Assembly: GCF_019343475.1 (NCBI RefSeq)
Contig: NZ_CP072453.1
Location: 3,782,001 to 3,846,000 of the forward strand
Direction: 5' to 3'
DNA length: 64,000 bases
DNA from: Providencia sp. R33
GTDB taxonomy: Bacteria; Pseudomonadota; Gammaproteobacteria; Enterobacterales; Enterobacteriaceae
The number at the start of each line of letters is the position of its first letter. Within the stretch, counting starts at the first letter, position 1. Positions 19,437-29,565 of the stretch are shown here, piece by piece. A program made the position numbers and the translations under genes. Under the pieces are notes generated by a model. It had not been told where the DNA came from, ran no database searches, and worked only from the letters and a program-made list of their open reading frames with translations.

Positions 19437-21953
19437 GTGAAGTTCGTAAAATATTTTTTTATTCTTGTTTTCTGTTGCATTTTTTTGGGAACCGCCTCGA
19501 TTTATGGCATGTATAAATATGTCGAAGGTGAGTTACCTGACGTTGCAACCATGAAAGACATTCGTCTGCAAATTCCAATGCAGGTATACAGTGCTGATAA
19601 CGAGTTGATCGCCCAATATGGCGAAAAACGGCGTATTCCTCTTCCATTGGCCGAGATCCCACCGCTAATGGTGAAAGCGTTTATCGCGACAGAAGATAGC
19701 CGTTTTTATGACCACCACGGTATTGACCCGATTGGTATTTTCCGTGCGGTATCGGTGATGGCGTCATCCGGTCACGCGTCCCAAGGGGCGAGTACCATCA
19801 CTCAGCAGCTGGCGAGAAACTTTTATTTAAGCCCTGAAAAAACCTTAATGCGCAAAGCCAAAGAAGCATTCTTAGCGATTCGCATCGAACAGATTTTTTC
19901 GAAAGATGAGATTATGGAGCTGTACCTAAATAAAATTTATTTGGGTAACCGCGCTTACGGTGTCGGAGCTGCGGCTTATGTCTATTTCGGGAAAACGGTG
20001 AATGAGCTAACTCTGAGTGAGATGGCTATGATTGCTGGATTGCCAAAAGCACCCTCAACATTTAACCCGCTTTATTCTTATGACCGTGCTGTAAATCGCC
20101 GTAATGTTGTGCTTTCTCGTATGTTGGAAGAAAAATACATTACTAAAGACCAGTATGAGCAAGCGAGAAACGAGAAAATTGTGGCGTCATACCATGCGCC
20201 GAAGATTGATTTCTCTGCGCCTTATCTTGCAGAGATGGCACGTCAAACGCTGTATGATAAATACGGTGAAGATGCATATACCGATGGTTACAAAGTGTAT
20301 ACCACGGTGATCCGTAAAGATCAGGAAGCTGCAACAGAAGCGGTTCGCAATAATTTGATCGATTATGACACCCGCCATGGTTACCGTGGCCCCGCAGAAG
20401 TGTTATGGAAGCCAACAGAAGCGGCTTGGGCGTCCGAAAAAATTATTGAAAAACTTAAAAAATCCCCTGTTTATGGGCCGCTTATGCCAGCGGTTGTGCT
20501 ATCAGCAACGGGCTCTGAAGCGAATGTTATGTTAGCGGATGGCTCAAAAATTGATATTACGATGACGGGTGTACGCTGGGCGCGTAAATTTATTTCAGAC
20601 ACCCAACAAGGTGCATCGCCAAGAGCCGTGAACGCGGTTGTTCAAGTGGGTGAGCAAATTTGGGTTCGTAAAGTAAAAGATAGCTGGTGGTTGGGGCAAG
20701 TTCCCGATGTGAACGCCGCTTTTGTTGCACTTAACCCCAACGATGGTGCGATTATCGCATTAGTCGGTGGCTTTGATTTTAATATGAGCGAATTCAACCG
20801 CGTAACGCAATCATTGCGCCAAGTGGGCTCGAACATTAAGCCATTCTTGTATACCGCGGCGATGGATAAAGGCCTGACATTGTCTTCTTTACTGAATGAC
20901 GTGCCAATTAGCCGCTGGGATGCGGGAGCAGGTTCTGACTGGCGCCCGAAAAATTCACCGCCACGCTATGATGGCCCAATCCGCTTACGCCAAGGGTTAG
21001 GGCAGTCGAAAAACGTGGTCATGGTTCGCGCTATGCGAGCCATGGGAGTCGACTACGCAGCTGATTATTTGATGCGCTTTGGTTTCCCTCGTGAAAATAT
21101 TAATCGCACAGAGGCATTAGCCTTGGGGGCACCATCATTTACACCAATGCAAATGGTGCGTGGTTATGCGGTTATGGTCAATGGCGGGTATCTCGTTGAT
21201 CCGTACTATATTTTAAAAATTGAAAATCACAATGATGAAGTGATTTTTGAAGCGAATCCGAAGCTAGCATGTCCAGATTGTACCAATATTCCAGTCGTTT
21301 ACGGTGATACAGAACGTACTATCGAAATGAAAGGGATTGATGATGAATCAACAGAAGAAGTCACTCAATCTGGTCGTAGCGTTGTGAATCAAGAACCAAC
21401 CATGGAAGTGGCAACCTCAGGTGATGAAAACGTGAGTTCAGGGCCTCAGTATGCGCCTCATGTGATTGGTACACCGCTTGCCTTCTTAATTCGAGATGCC
21501 ATGATGACGAATATTTATGGTGAACCAGGTTGGTCAGGAACGGGCTGGCGCGCAGCAAGGGATTTAGGCGGTCGCCGTGATATTGGCGGTAAAACAGGAA
21601 CCACCAATAGCTCAAAAGATGCGTGGTTCTCGGGATATGGCCCTGATGTGGTGGCATCCGCGTGGATAGGTTTTGATGATAATAAACGGACACTCGGCCG
21701 CGGTGAAGCGGGGGCGAAAAGTGCTCAGCCGATGTGGGATGATTTTATGAAATCAATCCTTGCAGGTGTTCCAGTGAAAACGATGAAGCCACCTAAAGGG
21801 GTTATCTCTGTATCAATTGACAGCCGTACGGGAAAATTAGGTTCTTCACGCCGCGAGTATTTTATCGAGGGGACTGAACCTAAAGAGTATTCTGTACAAG
21901 AAGTGGGAACCACCATTTCCACAGAAGGCGGCTCTAGCCAAGAGCTGTTCTAA
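19437..21953 (+). CDS. mrcA: Penicillin-binding protein 1A
   Basis: Bifunctional peptidoglycan synthase of the inner membrane: glycosyltransferase plus DD-transpeptidase, 838 residues. The GTG start (VKFVKYFFILVFCC) matches the start used by E. coli mrcA; the upstream ATG at 19410 adds only 9 non-conserved residues. One membrane helix (~5-25), GT51 motifs EDSRFYDHHGIDP (~84) and ASTITQQLARNF, an OB-like insert, the transpeptidase serine in SNIKPF (~464), SKN (~523) and KTGTT (~719). Divergent from the hof operon and closed by a strong terminator. Confidence 0.97.
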   Translation: MKFVKYFFILVFCCIFLGTASIYGMYKYVEGELPDVATMKDIRLQIPMQVYSADNELIAQYGEKRRIPLPLAEIPPLMVKAFIATEDSRFYDHHGIDPIGIFRAVSVMASSGHASQGASTITQQLARNFYLSPEKTLMRKAKEAFLAIRIEQIFSKDEIMELYLNKIYLGNRAYGVGAAAYVYFGKTVNELTLSEMAMIAGLPKAPSTFNPLYSYDRAVNRRNVVLSRMLEEKYITKDQYEQARNEKIVASYHAPKIDFSAPYLAEMARQTLYDKYGEDAYTDGYKVYTTVIRKDQEAATEAVRNNLIDYDTRHGYRGPAEVLWKPTEAAWASEKIIEKLKKSPVYGPLMPAVVLSATGSEANVMLADGSKIDITMTGVRWARKFISDTQQGASPRAVNAVVQVGEQIWVRKVKDSWWLGQVPDVNAAFVALNPNDGAIIALVGGFDFNMSEFNRVTQSLRQVGSNIKPFLYTAAMDKGLTLSSLLNDVPISRWDAGAGSDWRPKNSPPRYDGPIRLRQGLGQSKNVVMVRAMRAMGVDYAADYLMRFGFPRENINRTEALALGAPSFTPMQMVRGYAVMVNGGYLVDPYYILKIENHNDEVIFEANPKLACPDCTNIPVVYGDTERTIEMKGIDDESTEEVTQSGRSVVNQEPTMEVATSGDENVSSGPQYAPHVIGTPLAFLIRDAMMTNIYGEPGWSGTGWRAARDLGGRRDIGGKTGTTNSSKDAWFSGYGPDVVASAWIGFDDNKRTLGRGEAGAKSAQPMWDDFMKSILAGVPVKTMKPPKGVISVSIDSRTGKLGSSRREYFIEGTEPKEYSVQEVGTTISTEGGSSQELF

Positions 21954-21979
21954 AAAATAGATTTAGTAATATCTTGATG

Positions 21980-22016
21980 AACACCCCATTGTTATCAAAA
22001 CATGGGGTGTTTTTTA
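21980..22016 (+). terminator. Terminator of mrcA
   Basis: AACACCCCAT pairs with ATGGGGTGTT around a 12-base loop, followed by six T. Confidence 0.9.
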
Positions 22017-22113
22017 TGATAAAACACACTAAAAGAGTGTAAAATAGGCACTAAAGATAAGAATTGGCATAGAAAAAAAACGCGACTTATATAAAATACA
22101 TCAGTAAGTGATG

Positions 22114-22665
22114 TTACTTACCACTTTTTAAGTAACGTTCTAAGTAGAAAAGTGCGCTAATATTTCTCGCTTCATTGAAGTCTGGGTGCTCTAGCAGTTC
22201 CATCATGCGTGCAATTGGCCACTTAACTTGCTGCAGTGGTTCAGGCTCATCGCCTTCAAGCTTTTCGCTATAGAGGTCTTGAGCTACTAATATGTTCATT
22301 TTGCTAGAAAAATAAGATGGCGACATTGTCAGTTTGGCGAGTTGAATAATGCGGTTTGCGCCATAGCCAATCTCTTCTTTGAGTTCGCGCTGTGCTGCTT
22401 CCAGTGCAATTTCGCCAGGGTCGATAGCCCCTTTAGGGAAGCCGAGTTCGTAGTTTTCGATCCCAACGGCATATTCACGTATTAGAATGAGGTGGTCATC
22501 GATAATAGGAATGATGAGAACAGCTTCGCGTTTTGCAGGGCGCATTCTTTCATAGACTCGTTTTTCACCGTTGCTGAATTCGAGGTCAACTGACTGAATA
22601 CTGAATAATTTTGATTGAGCAACATCTTGAACATTCAAGATTTTAGGTTTTTTTAGCTCTGTCAT
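22114..22665 (-). CDS. nudE: ADP compounds hydrolase (Nudix)
   Basis: Nudix hydrolase of ADP-ribose, Ap3A and NADH-type compounds; 183 residues from MTELKKPKIL. The Nudix box GAIDPGEIALEAAQRELKEE continues IGYG and matches GX5EX7REUXEEXGU. The chosen start has GGAAA upstream; a further 17 codons are open but non-conserved. It sits between mrcA and igaA as in E. coli and is convergent with mrcA. Confidence 0.93.
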   Translation of the reverse strand: MTELKKPKILNVQDVAQSKLFSIQSVDLEFSNGEKRVYERMRPAKREAVLIIPIIDDHLILIREYAVGIENYELGFPKGAIDPGEIALEAAQRELKEEIGYGANRIIQLAKLTMSPSYFSSKMNILVAQDLYSEKLEGDEPEPLQQVKWPIARMMELLEHPDFNEARNISALFYLERYLKSGK

Positions 22666-22988
22666 AACGATTTCCAAACAAGATGGATGAAACCTATTGC
22701 TAAAAGCATGTTTCATTTATTTATGTGGTACTTTTACTCGGTGTTGCCAGTATTTTGGCACCATTGTGTCACTATGACCTATATCAAAAAAAAATGATAG
22801 AGATGACTGAGTAGGTAAAATGCTGTTAGCCTATTCTTACATAACAATAGCACAGATAAATAAATAATTTTTTTTTTACAACATATTGTAAATTAAAACA
22901 AAAACTATAAATAGAATAGGAATCGGCTTATTTTGAGAAAGCGGTAGGATTGCTATGCTTTTCTTATTCATTTTTTGTTGGGGAAACA

Positions 22989-25088
22989 ATGTTAAACCAT
23001 GTCATTATAACGGCTATAATTGTTATTAGCCTAACTATAATGGCTTCCTTCCTGTATTTCAGGCGGGGGCGGCATTCTGGTATCTATCAGATACCTTCTG
23101 TGGCTTCACCTTCCTTTCGCAAAATGATTGATTCAGACTACCAAACAATCACTCAGTATTTAAATTATTGCACTTCAACGTCGAATATTCCGTCACAAAA
23201 ACCATGGCAAATTAAGCGGAATTCGACAATTGCGACAGTTTGCCATTCTGTCACTCGTTTTAATTTGCGCCAAGAGCAAGGGAATAGCTGGCGTTATTTT
23301 ATCGACACGATTGAAGTACAGCTTCCATCCCAGCTGGAGCCATATCTACAGCGGCAAAATGTGATGGAAATAGTCGAAACTGACCATCTACCATTGATTG
23401 TGTCGATGAATAGTCATTCACTGAGGGATTTTAGTAATGAATGGCGGGGTAACTTGGTATCGGCTGAAACTTTGCCTGAAGCCGCTATCCAAGAGCGTGG
23501 GCAACATAATGTCGAATTATTACGCGTTCGTCAGGAGACACAAGAGGAACACCGTCTACACAATTCTACGGGATGGTTAGGCGCTGGGTTGATTTGTTTA
23601 AGTTTTTTATTGGGTTATCTCACGTTAGTTTCTATTCGGATTTTGCAAGGGTGGGGGTTAGCGAGTGCCATACTGGTTTTTATTATCGGTGCGCTGGTTC
23701 TCTTTCGTTCAAAAATGTTTCCTCGTAAATACCAAGACATTCAATGTATTTATGGGCAGCCTAAGCGCTGGGAATTATACGGTGAATTAGATAAAAAATA
23801 TTCCACGAGCGCTTCAGTTGGCGGTACAGATTTACATTACCCCTCACACTGGGAAGAATATTTAAAATACGAATCAGATAAACCGGTTAATATCGATTTT
23901 TATCCTACTGGGGAAGTCGTTCGCCATGGGCAGTACCTGTCTTTGCACGAAGAAGAGCGCTATTATCCTTATAAGCGTTACAAAAAAAATATCTTGATGC
24001 TCATCGGTGCGTTATTGGTGATTGCGCTGGTGTTTTCATACCAATCCATGAGCCTGCCAATTAAATTGGGTTTTGCTTGGTTTGGTGGAACACAAAAAAT
24101 TAATGTAATAGAAGTGACGGAGCTTGTTTCTCATAAACTCAGTGTGGGGGATACTCTAACAGCTCAAGGTCAGGGGATGTGCTATCGCCCACCGAATTTA
24201 GATGACGCCAATCAGGCGCAATTCGTTCCATTTGATTGCTCAGGCATTTATTGGAATAACATCAACTTGTCGACCGAGCCGCAATCTGAGATTGCCGATC
24301 TATCGATATCTTTGCTCAACACGGTTAAAAGTCAATTACATCCTGATAAAAACGCGATTGGTGTGAACCCAAGGTTACAGCGCGATATTATGAAATCTGG
24401 GATGAATATCATCTTTGATTTTTCGTCCATTATTATGGAAACAAACCAGCTGTGTCAGGGGGATAACGCTTGTCTAAAACTCAAGAATGCGCTGACAAAT
24501 CTTGGCAGCACAGATGAATGGTCGACATTAGTGAGCAAAGCGTCATCGGGGAAATTAAGTGGTGCGCATGTTTTATTACGTGCAGGAAGTGCAGAGGCCT
24601 TGGAAAACATCGTTGAAGACACCACATATGACTTTATCAGGAAAGAAATAGACAAAGAAGTGCGTAAAATTAACAGTCCCTCCCCTGGCGGCGTATTGTT
24701 TGTGAGTGATGAAAACAAGCCTCTGGTGGATTTAATGGTGGGATCATCTTTTAATTTTAATGAATTAACACCGTTGGAACGTTGGAAAGAGCTCCATCGT
24801 TTATCGAATCTGTTAAGCAATACCCCCTTTAGTGTGGAAGGGATTGTAACTAACTTATCGACGGATGCTAACGGCACACTGCATATTGTGTTACATGAAG
24901 AGCCAAACAAAGATATTGTCTCTCAGTATGTCTGTAGTACGCTTTTTGTTTTGTTTCTTATCGCTTGTGCGTTACTAAATGGTTCGCTAATTGTATTTCG
25001 TATTTTGAATAATAAGAAGCGGCTACGTAATATCACGCAGTATTACGATAAATGCTTTGAGGCTAATAACCCTTCCAATCGTCATTAG
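22989..25088 (+). CDS. igaA: Intracellular growth attenuator IgaA
   Basis: Inner-membrane repressor of the Rcs envelope-stress phosphorelay; it holds RcsD/RcsC inactive and is essential where Rcs is intact. It has 699 residues from MLNHVIITAII (E. coli 711). GGGGA precedes the ATG; the frame is open 13 codons further. Membrane helices: N-terminal (~2-22), a central pair (GLICLSFLLGYLTLV and ASAILVFIIGALVLF), another near residue 340 (ILMLIGALLVIALVF), and one near the C-terminus (CSTLFVLFLIACALLNGSLIVF). A large periplasmic domain lies between the last two, containing several cysteines as in other IgaA proteins. Confidence 0.93.
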   Translation: MLNHVIITAIIVISLTIMASFLYFRRGRHSGIYQIPSVASPSFRKMIDSDYQTITQYLNYCTSTSNIPSQKPWQIKRNSTIATVCHSVTRFNLRQEQGNSWRYFIDTIEVQLPSQLEPYLQRQNVMEIVETDHLPLIVSMNSHSLRDFSNEWRGNLVSAETLPEAAIQERGQHNVELLRVRQETQEEHRLHNSTGWLGAGLICLSFLLGYLTLVSIRILQGWGLASAILVFIIGALVLFRSKMFPRKYQDIQCIYGQPKRWELYGELDKKYSTSASVGGTDLHYPSHWEEYLKYESDKPVNIDFYPTGEVVRHGQYLSLHEEERYYPYKRYKKNILMLIGALLVIALVFSYQSMSLPIKLGFAWFGGTQKINVIEVTELVSHKLSVGDTLTAQGQGMCYRPPNLDDANQAQFVPFDCSGIYWNNINLSTEPQSEIADLSISLLNTVKSQLHPDKNAIGVNPRLQRDIMKSGMNIIFDFSSIIMETNQLCQGDNACLKLKNALTNLGSTDEWSTLVSKASSGKLSGAHVLLRAGSAEALENIVEDTTYDFIRKEIDKEVRKINSPSPGGVLFVSDENKPLVDLMVGSSFNFNELTPLERWKELHRLSNLLSNTPFSVEGIVTNLSTDANGTLHIVLHEEPNKDIVSQYVCSTLFVLFLIACALLNGSLIVFRILNNKKRLRNITQYYDKCFEANNPSNRH

Positions 25089-25150
25089 CATTACCCCGAA
25101 ATGGTGGGAGCCTCATTGAGTTTGATTCAGACTGATTGTGAGGAGGCACC

Positions 25151-25564
25151 ATGAATCAACCGCCTATAGAACCTGTTCGCCTCGATAAGTGGCTTTGGGC
25201 TGCACGTTTTTATAAAACGCGTTCCATGGCGCGTGAAATGATTGATGGGGGCAAAGTTCATTATAATGGACAAAGAGCTAAGCCTGGGAAAATCGTCGAA
25301 CTCCATGCATTGGTGAAGTTGAGGCAGGGAAATGATGAGCGGACGATTGAGATCCTTGAAATCAGTAGCCAGCGCAGAGGTGCCCCCGAAGCGCAATTAC
25401 TTTACCGTGAAACTGCCGAAAGTATTGAACAGCGCGAAAAAATAGCGTTAGCGCGCAAAATGAATGCGTTAACCATGCCGCATCCAGAGCGCCGGCCAGA
25501 CAAAAAAGAGCGCCGAACTTTGCTAAAATTTAAACAAACGAATTCTCATGAGTCATCCGAATGA
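25151..25564 (+). CDS. hslR: Heat-shock protein 15 (ribosome-associated S4 domain)
   Basis: RNA-binding protein of 137 residues that recycles free 50S subunits carrying nascent chains. The S4 domain is at residues ~9-70: VRLDKWLWAARFYKTRSMAREMIDGGKVHYNG. The basic C-terminus is typical. It follows igaA by 62 bases; the E. coli gene yrfG, normally between them, is absent. GAGGAG is 7 bases upstream. Confidence 0.96.
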   Translation: MNQPPIEPVRLDKWLWAARFYKTRSMAREMIDGGKVHYNGQRAKPGKIVELHALVKLRQGNDERTIEILEISSQRRGAPEAQLLYRETAESIEQREKIALARKMNALTMPHPERRPDKKERRTLLKFKQTNSHESSE

Positions 25565-25600
25565 TGGCCTGAGCAACAGCCCGAGCAATAGAGAGAAATT

Positions 25601-26473
25601 ATGTCAAAACAAGACCAACTCCACCGTTTTCTGTTTGAACAGCATTCTGTCCGTGGAGAAATGATTAGTGTCGATGAGACCTACGAGCAAATTCTAGAAA
25701 ATCATGACTACCCTAGCGCAGTCAAAGGCTTATTGGGCGAGCTGCTTGTTGCTACGAGTTTATTAACGGCAACGTTGAAATTTGATGGTGATATTACCGT
25801 TCAAATTCAAGGTGATGGCCCAGTGAAAATGGCAGTCATTAATGGCAACAACCTACAACAAATGCGCGGTGTTGCACGTGTTGATGGTCCTGTTGTTGCA
25901 GGCAGTACGCTTAATCAAATGATTGGCGATGGCTTTATGGTCATTACTATCACCCCTAATCAAGGTGAGCGTTACCAAGGGATTGTGGCGATTGAAGGCA
26001 ATTCTATCGAAGAAAGCATCGATGCGTATTTCCGCCAATCAGAGCAGCTACCAACCCGTTTATTTATTCGTGTGGGTGAAGTTGATGGCAAAATGAGTGC
26101 GGGTGGGATGTTACTGCAAGTTTTACCTGCTGCTGATGAGAACAGTCACGATTTCTTTGATCACTTAGTGCAGCTGACGGCAACGATTAAAGGCCAAGAG
26201 CTGAGCACACTGGGCGTTAAAGAGGTTTTACACCGTCTTTATCATGAAGAAGATGTCACATTATATGACCCGCAATCTGTAGAGTTTCGTTGCACCTGTT
26301 CAAGGGAACGTTGTGAAAGCACATTAGCAACTTTACCTAAAGAGGATGTTATCGACATTTTGCACAAAGATGGAAAAATTGATATGGAATGTGAATTTTG
26401 TGGCTCACACTACGTATTTATTGAATCCGATATTGAAGGGTTAAATGATGAGCGAAATCAGCAACTTCACTGA
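25601..26473 (+). CDS. hslO: Redox-regulated chaperone Hsp33
   Basis: Holdase chaperone activated by oxidation and unfolding; 290 residues. Zinc-binding cysteines near the C-terminus are CTC (~231-233) and CEFC (~264-267), the CXC...CXXC redox switch. An additional cysteine lies in RERCEST. It follows hslR by 36 bases and ends at a hairpin terminator. Confidence 0.97.
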   Translation: MSKQDQLHRFLFEQHSVRGEMISVDETYEQILENHDYPSAVKGLLGELLVATSLLTATLKFDGDITVQIQGDGPVKMAVINGNNLQQMRGVARVDGPVVAGSTLNQMIGDGFMVITITPNQGERYQGIVAIEGNSIEESIDAYFRQSEQLPTRLFIRVGEVDGKMSAGGMLLQVLPAADENSHDFFDHLVQLTATIKGQELSTLGVKEVLHRLYHEEDVTLYDPQSVEFRCTCSRERCESTLATLPKEDVIDILHKDGKIDMECEFCGSHYVFIESDIEGLNDERNQQLH

Positions 26474-26501
26474 TACGATTTAGCAACCTAATTATGTGAC
26501 G

Positions 26502-26528
26502 AGGGTGCAATTCTGCACCTTTTTTTTA
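26502..26528 (+). terminator. Terminator of hslO
   Basis: AGGGTGCA pairs with TGCACCT around ATTC, followed by nine T. Confidence 0.9.
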
Positions 26529-26676
26529 TAATTTTAAAGCATTATTACGTGCTCTAAGTCTCATTATGAATTAAAAAAAATTATACATTTTCAATTCTTT
26601 GATAACTATCGCTGTTAATTAGTCGTAAAGAATTATGATCATCTGCAGATTAGTTATGTTTACCAGGAGCAATATA

Positions 26677-28296
26677 ATGAGCGCTAAAAGCATTACCCTG
26701 AAGGAACTTGAAAAGTACGGTATTCATGATGTAGCTGAAGTGGTTTATAACCCAAGTTACGAGCTATTATTCACGGAAGAAACCAAGCCAGGACTCGAAG
26801 GTTATGAACGTGGCACGGTCACCACATTAGGTGCAGTTGCGGTAGATACAGGTATTTTTACGGGTCGTTCACCAAAAGATAAATATATCGTTCGTGATGA
26901 TGTCACTCGCGATACTGTCTGGTGGGCAGACCAAGGTAAAGGCAAGAACGACAACAAACCAATGTCACAAGAGGTGTGGGCTGATTTAAAACACATTGTG
27001 ACAGAGCAACTGTCTGGCAAACGTTTGTTTATCATCGATGCATTCTGTGGTGCGAACGCAGATACACGTCTGAAAGTCCGTTTTATCACAGAAGTAGCAT
27101 GGCAAGCGCACTTCGTTAAAAACATGTTCATCCGCCCATCTGATGAAGAGTTAGTTGGCTTTGAACCTGATTTTATCGTGATGAACGGTGCAAAATGCAC
27201 TAACCCGAACTGGAAAGCACAAGGTCTGAACTCAGAAAACTTTGTGGCGTTCAACTTAACTGAGCGTATGCAGTTAATCGGTGGCTCTTGGTACGGCGGC
27301 GAAATGAAAAAAGGTATGTTCTCAATGATGAACTACCTGCTGCCATTAAAAGGCATCGCATCTATGCACTGTTCAGCTAACGTTGGCGAAAAAGGCGATG
27401 TTGCGATTTTCTTCGGTTTATCAGGCACAGGTAAAACCACGCTGTCTACCGATCCGAAACGTAAGTTAATCGGTGATGATGAGCACGGCTGGGATGATGA
27501 CGGCGTATTTAACTTCGAAGGCGGTTGCTACGCAAAAACTATCAACCTGTCTAAAGAAGCTGAGCCAGACATCTACGGCGCAATCAAGCGTGATGCATTA
27601 CTTGAAAACGTCATGGTATTAGCAGACGGTACCGTTGATTTCAATGATGGTTCGAAAACGGAAAATACCCGTGTTTCTTACCCGATTTACCACATTGAAA
27701 ACATCGTGAAACCTGTTTCTAAAGCAGGTCATGCAACAAAAGTTATCTTCCTGACGGCAGATGCATTTGGTGTGTTACCACCGGTTTCTCGTTTGACCCC
27801 TGAACAAACTCAGTATCACTTCCTGTCTGGTTTCACCGCGAAATTAGCGGGTACAGAGCGTGGCGTGACTGAGCCAACGCCTACGTTCTCAGCATGTTTC
27901 GGCGCAGCATTCTTATCACTGCACCCAACACAATATGCAGAAGTATTAGTTAAGCGTATGGAAGCTGCAGGAGCGAAAGCGTACTTAGTGAACACAGGTT
28001 GGAACGGAACAGGTAAACGTATCTCCATTAAAGATACCCGCGCCATCATTGATGCAATCTTAAGTGGCGACATCGAAAAAGCCGATACCATTAAGCTGCC
28101 AGTCTTCGATTTAGAAGTCCCTACAGCATTACCTGGCGTGGATACTAATATCCTCGACCCACGTAATACTTATGCAGATAAAGCGCAGTGGGATGAGAAG
28201 GCGAAGGATTTAGCGAACCGTTTCGTGAATAACTTCGATAAATACACAGACACGCCAGCAGGTGCTGCTTTAGTGAAAGCAGGCCCAAAACTGTAA
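26677..28296 (+). CDS. pckA: Phosphoenolpyruvate carboxykinase (ATP)
   Basis: Gluconeogenic enzyme forming phosphoenolpyruvate and CO2 from oxaloacetate and ATP. It has 539 residues, starting [15 protein letters not shown] after CAGGAG; the track-length extension by 14 codons lacks a ribosome site. The kinase P-loop [11 protein letters not shown] is at ~247-257, metal/substrate motif GDDEHGWDD at ~268, and Arg-containing [10 protein letters not shown] near 66. The hslO-pckA order is as in E. coli. Confidence 0.97.
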   Translation: MSAKSITLKELEKYGIHDVAEVVYNPSYELLFTEETKPGLEGYERGTVTTLGAVAVDTGIFTGRSPKDKYIVRDDVTRDTVWWADQGKGKNDNKPMSQEVWADLKHIVTEQLSGKRLFIIDAFCGANADTRLKVRFITEVAWQAHFVKNMFIRPSDEELVGFEPDFIVMNGAKCTNPNWKAQGLNSENFVAFNLTERMQLIGGSWYGGEMKKGMFSMMNYLLPLKGIASMHCSANVGEKGDVAIFFGLSGTGKTTLSTDPKRKLIGDDEHGWDDDGVFNFEGGCYAKTINLSKEAEPDIYGAIKRDALLENVMVLADGTVDFNDGSKTENTRVSYPIYHIENIVKPVSKAGHATKVIFLTADAFGVLPPVSRLTPEQTQYHFLSGFTAKLAGTERGVTEPTPTFSACFGAAFLSLHPTQYAEVLVKRMEAAGAKAYLVNTGWNGTGKRISIKDTRAIIDAILSGDIEKADTIKLPVFDLEVPTALPGVDTNILDPRNTYADKAQWDEKAKDLANRFVNNFDKYTDTPAGAALVKAGPKL

Positions 28297-28323
28297 TTTG
28301 CTAATGTGTTTTGTGTTATAGAG

Positions 28324-28351
28324 AAAGGCGCTACATTGTAGCGCCTTTTTT
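28324..28351 (+). terminator. Terminator of pckA
   Basis: AAAGGCGCTA pairs with TAGCGCCTTT across a 5-base loop, with six T following. Confidence 0.9.
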
Positions 28352-28359
28352 GTGGGTGA

Positions 28360-29058
28360 TTATTCCGCAGAAGGCAGGTCGAATAACAGAATTTCGCTGT
28401 CTTCATCCGCCTTGATGGTTAAGCTAGTTTCTTCCCAAATCGCTAAACCATCACTGGTAGAGGCTTTTTGGCCGTTAATTTCAACAGTACCTTTGACGAC
28501 TTGGATCCACACCACGCGTTTTTCGGCGATCTCATGGGTGTGTACGTCGTTTACAGGCAATGCCCAGCGCCATAATTCCATGTCTTGATACACTTTCAGT
28601 GAACCGTCACGGGCATCTGGTGACAGAACTAATTGTTTGCCATCGAGTGAATCAAAGCGTTTTTGTTCATAACGTGGCTCAATGCCTGTTTTTTCAGGAA
28701 TGATCCAGATTTGGTACAGATGCAGCTCTTTATCACTGTTCGGGTTGTACTCTGAGTGGCGAATACCCGTACCTGCACTCATAATTTGGAACTCACCCGC
28801 AGGAATTTGCTCCATATTGCCCATGCTGTCTTTGTGCTCGACGGCACCATTCAGCACATAGGTCAAAATCTCCATGTCTTTATGGGGGTGAGTACCAAAG
28901 CCTTGGCCTGCTGCAATAAAGTCTTCGTTAATCACTCTCAGTGCCGAAAAACCCATAAATTTTTCATCATAGTAGCTGGAGAATGAAAAAGTGTGCCAAC
29001 TGTCGAGCCAACCATGGTTAGCATGACCACGTTCATTTGCTTTGCGTAAATAGATCAT
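28360..29058 (-). CDS. yhhW: Pirin-family protein YhhW (quercetinase-like)
   Basis: Cupin protein of 232 residues, nearly identical in pattern to E. coli YhhW, which has quercetin 2,3-dioxygenase activity in vitro. The start MIYLRKANERGHANHGWLDS has AGGAG 8 bases upstream. Metal ligands in GFGTHPHKDMEILTYVL (two His), the later His in VEHKDSMG and Glu in GIRHSEYNP are present. It is convergent with pckA. As in E. coli the ryhB small-RNA gene is nearby, though here yhhX is missing between them. Confidence 0.94.
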   Translation of the reverse strand: MIYLRKANERGHANHGWLDSWHTFSFSSYYDEKFMGFSALRVINEDFIAAGQGFGTHPHKDMEILTYVLNGAVEHKDSMGNMEQIPAGEFQIMSAGTGIRHSEYNPNSDKELHLYQIWIIPEKTGIEPRYEQKRFDSLDGKQLVLSPDARDGSLKVYQDMELWRWALPVNDVHTHEIAEKRVVWIQVVKGTVEINGQKASTSDGLAIWEETSLTIKADEDSEILLFDLPSAE

Positions 29059-29267
29059 CGTGTTATCTCCTAGTTGGATACCCAACCGTGGTTGGACTTC
29101 TCTCTAAATCAATTGTAGACAGTTTAACCGTTTTGCTAAGAGAGAAAAGTAGCTGCCATTAACCATAGGATCCAAAAAATTTGAACAAGTAGGTTTGAGA
29201 TAAGTGAAGAAAATGAATAGAAAATGATGCTGTGGAAGTTTTAGCCAATTAACCCATTGAGGCAGAT

Positions 29268-29372
29268 AAAAAAATAGCCAGCGCAAGGCTGGCTAAAGTA
29301 AACACTGGAAGCAATGTGAGCAATGTCGTACTCCCTACAATAGGTGACTAAGTAACCGTACCGAGGAAGTGA
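29268..29372 (-). ncRNA. ryhB: RyhB iron-responsive small RNA
   Basis: On the minus strand the core ACGACATTGCTCACATTGC, continuing TTCCAGT (to about 29303), matches the conserved pairing region of E. coli RyhB almost exactly. It runs into AGCCAGCC-TTGC-GCTGGCT followed by seven T, the same terminator as E. coli ryhB. A Fur box lies at the promoter. RyhB is an Hfq-dependent RNA made under iron starvation that represses mRNAs of iron-using proteins (for example sodB, sdh). The 5' end (~29372) is estimated from the -10-like TATTAT in the Fur box; the 3' end is the T run. Confidence 0.95.
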
Positions 29373-29373
29373 T

Positions 29374-29392
29374 GGTAATGATAATAGTTATC
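29374..29392 (-). promoter_or_regulatory. Fur box of ryhB
   Basis: On the plus strand GGTAATGATAATAGTTATC matches 16 of 19 positions of the Fur consensus. It covers the -10 region of ryhB, explaining repression when iron is plentiful. Confidence 0.88.
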
Positions 29393-29532
29393 ACTATCGT
29401 TTGTAAAGCATTATTTTTAACCAAAATAATATATCTTATAATTAAAACTGCAATTATATGATTTCTATGAAATTAAATATTAACCATTATTTTTCAATGG
29501 ATTAAGAAATATTTGGTTAAACGGATGCAAAC

Positions 29533-29562
29533 AAAAAGGCATTGCTAATATTGGTTAGCCTT
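29533..29562 (-). terminator. Probable terminator of yhiN
   Basis: On the minus strand, AAGGCTAA can pair imperfectly with TTAGCAATGCCTT and is followed by a T-rich run just beyond the yhiN stop. Confidence 0.5.
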
Positions 29563-29565
29563 AAA

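Larger units (their letters stand above)
29059..29565. other. Intergenic region holding ryhB
   Basis: 507 bp between yhhW and yhiN with no protein gene. It contains the ryhB small RNA, its Fur box and the probable yhiN terminator; the 60-residue reverse reading across it is an artefact. Confidence 0.85.

Noticed and set aside
20104..21922. Several 60-110 residue frames across mrcA
   Set aside because: Shadow frames inside a clearly coding PBP1A gene.
22085..22120. GTAAGT/ACTTAC palindrome near the nudE stop as an ERIC-type repeat
   Set aside because: Too short, does not match the ERIC consensus, and partly lies in the coding end.
29104..29286. 60-residue minus-strand open frame between yhhW and yhiN
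   Set aside because: Covers the RyhB terminator and non-conserved DNA; no ribosome site; the region is explained by ryhB.
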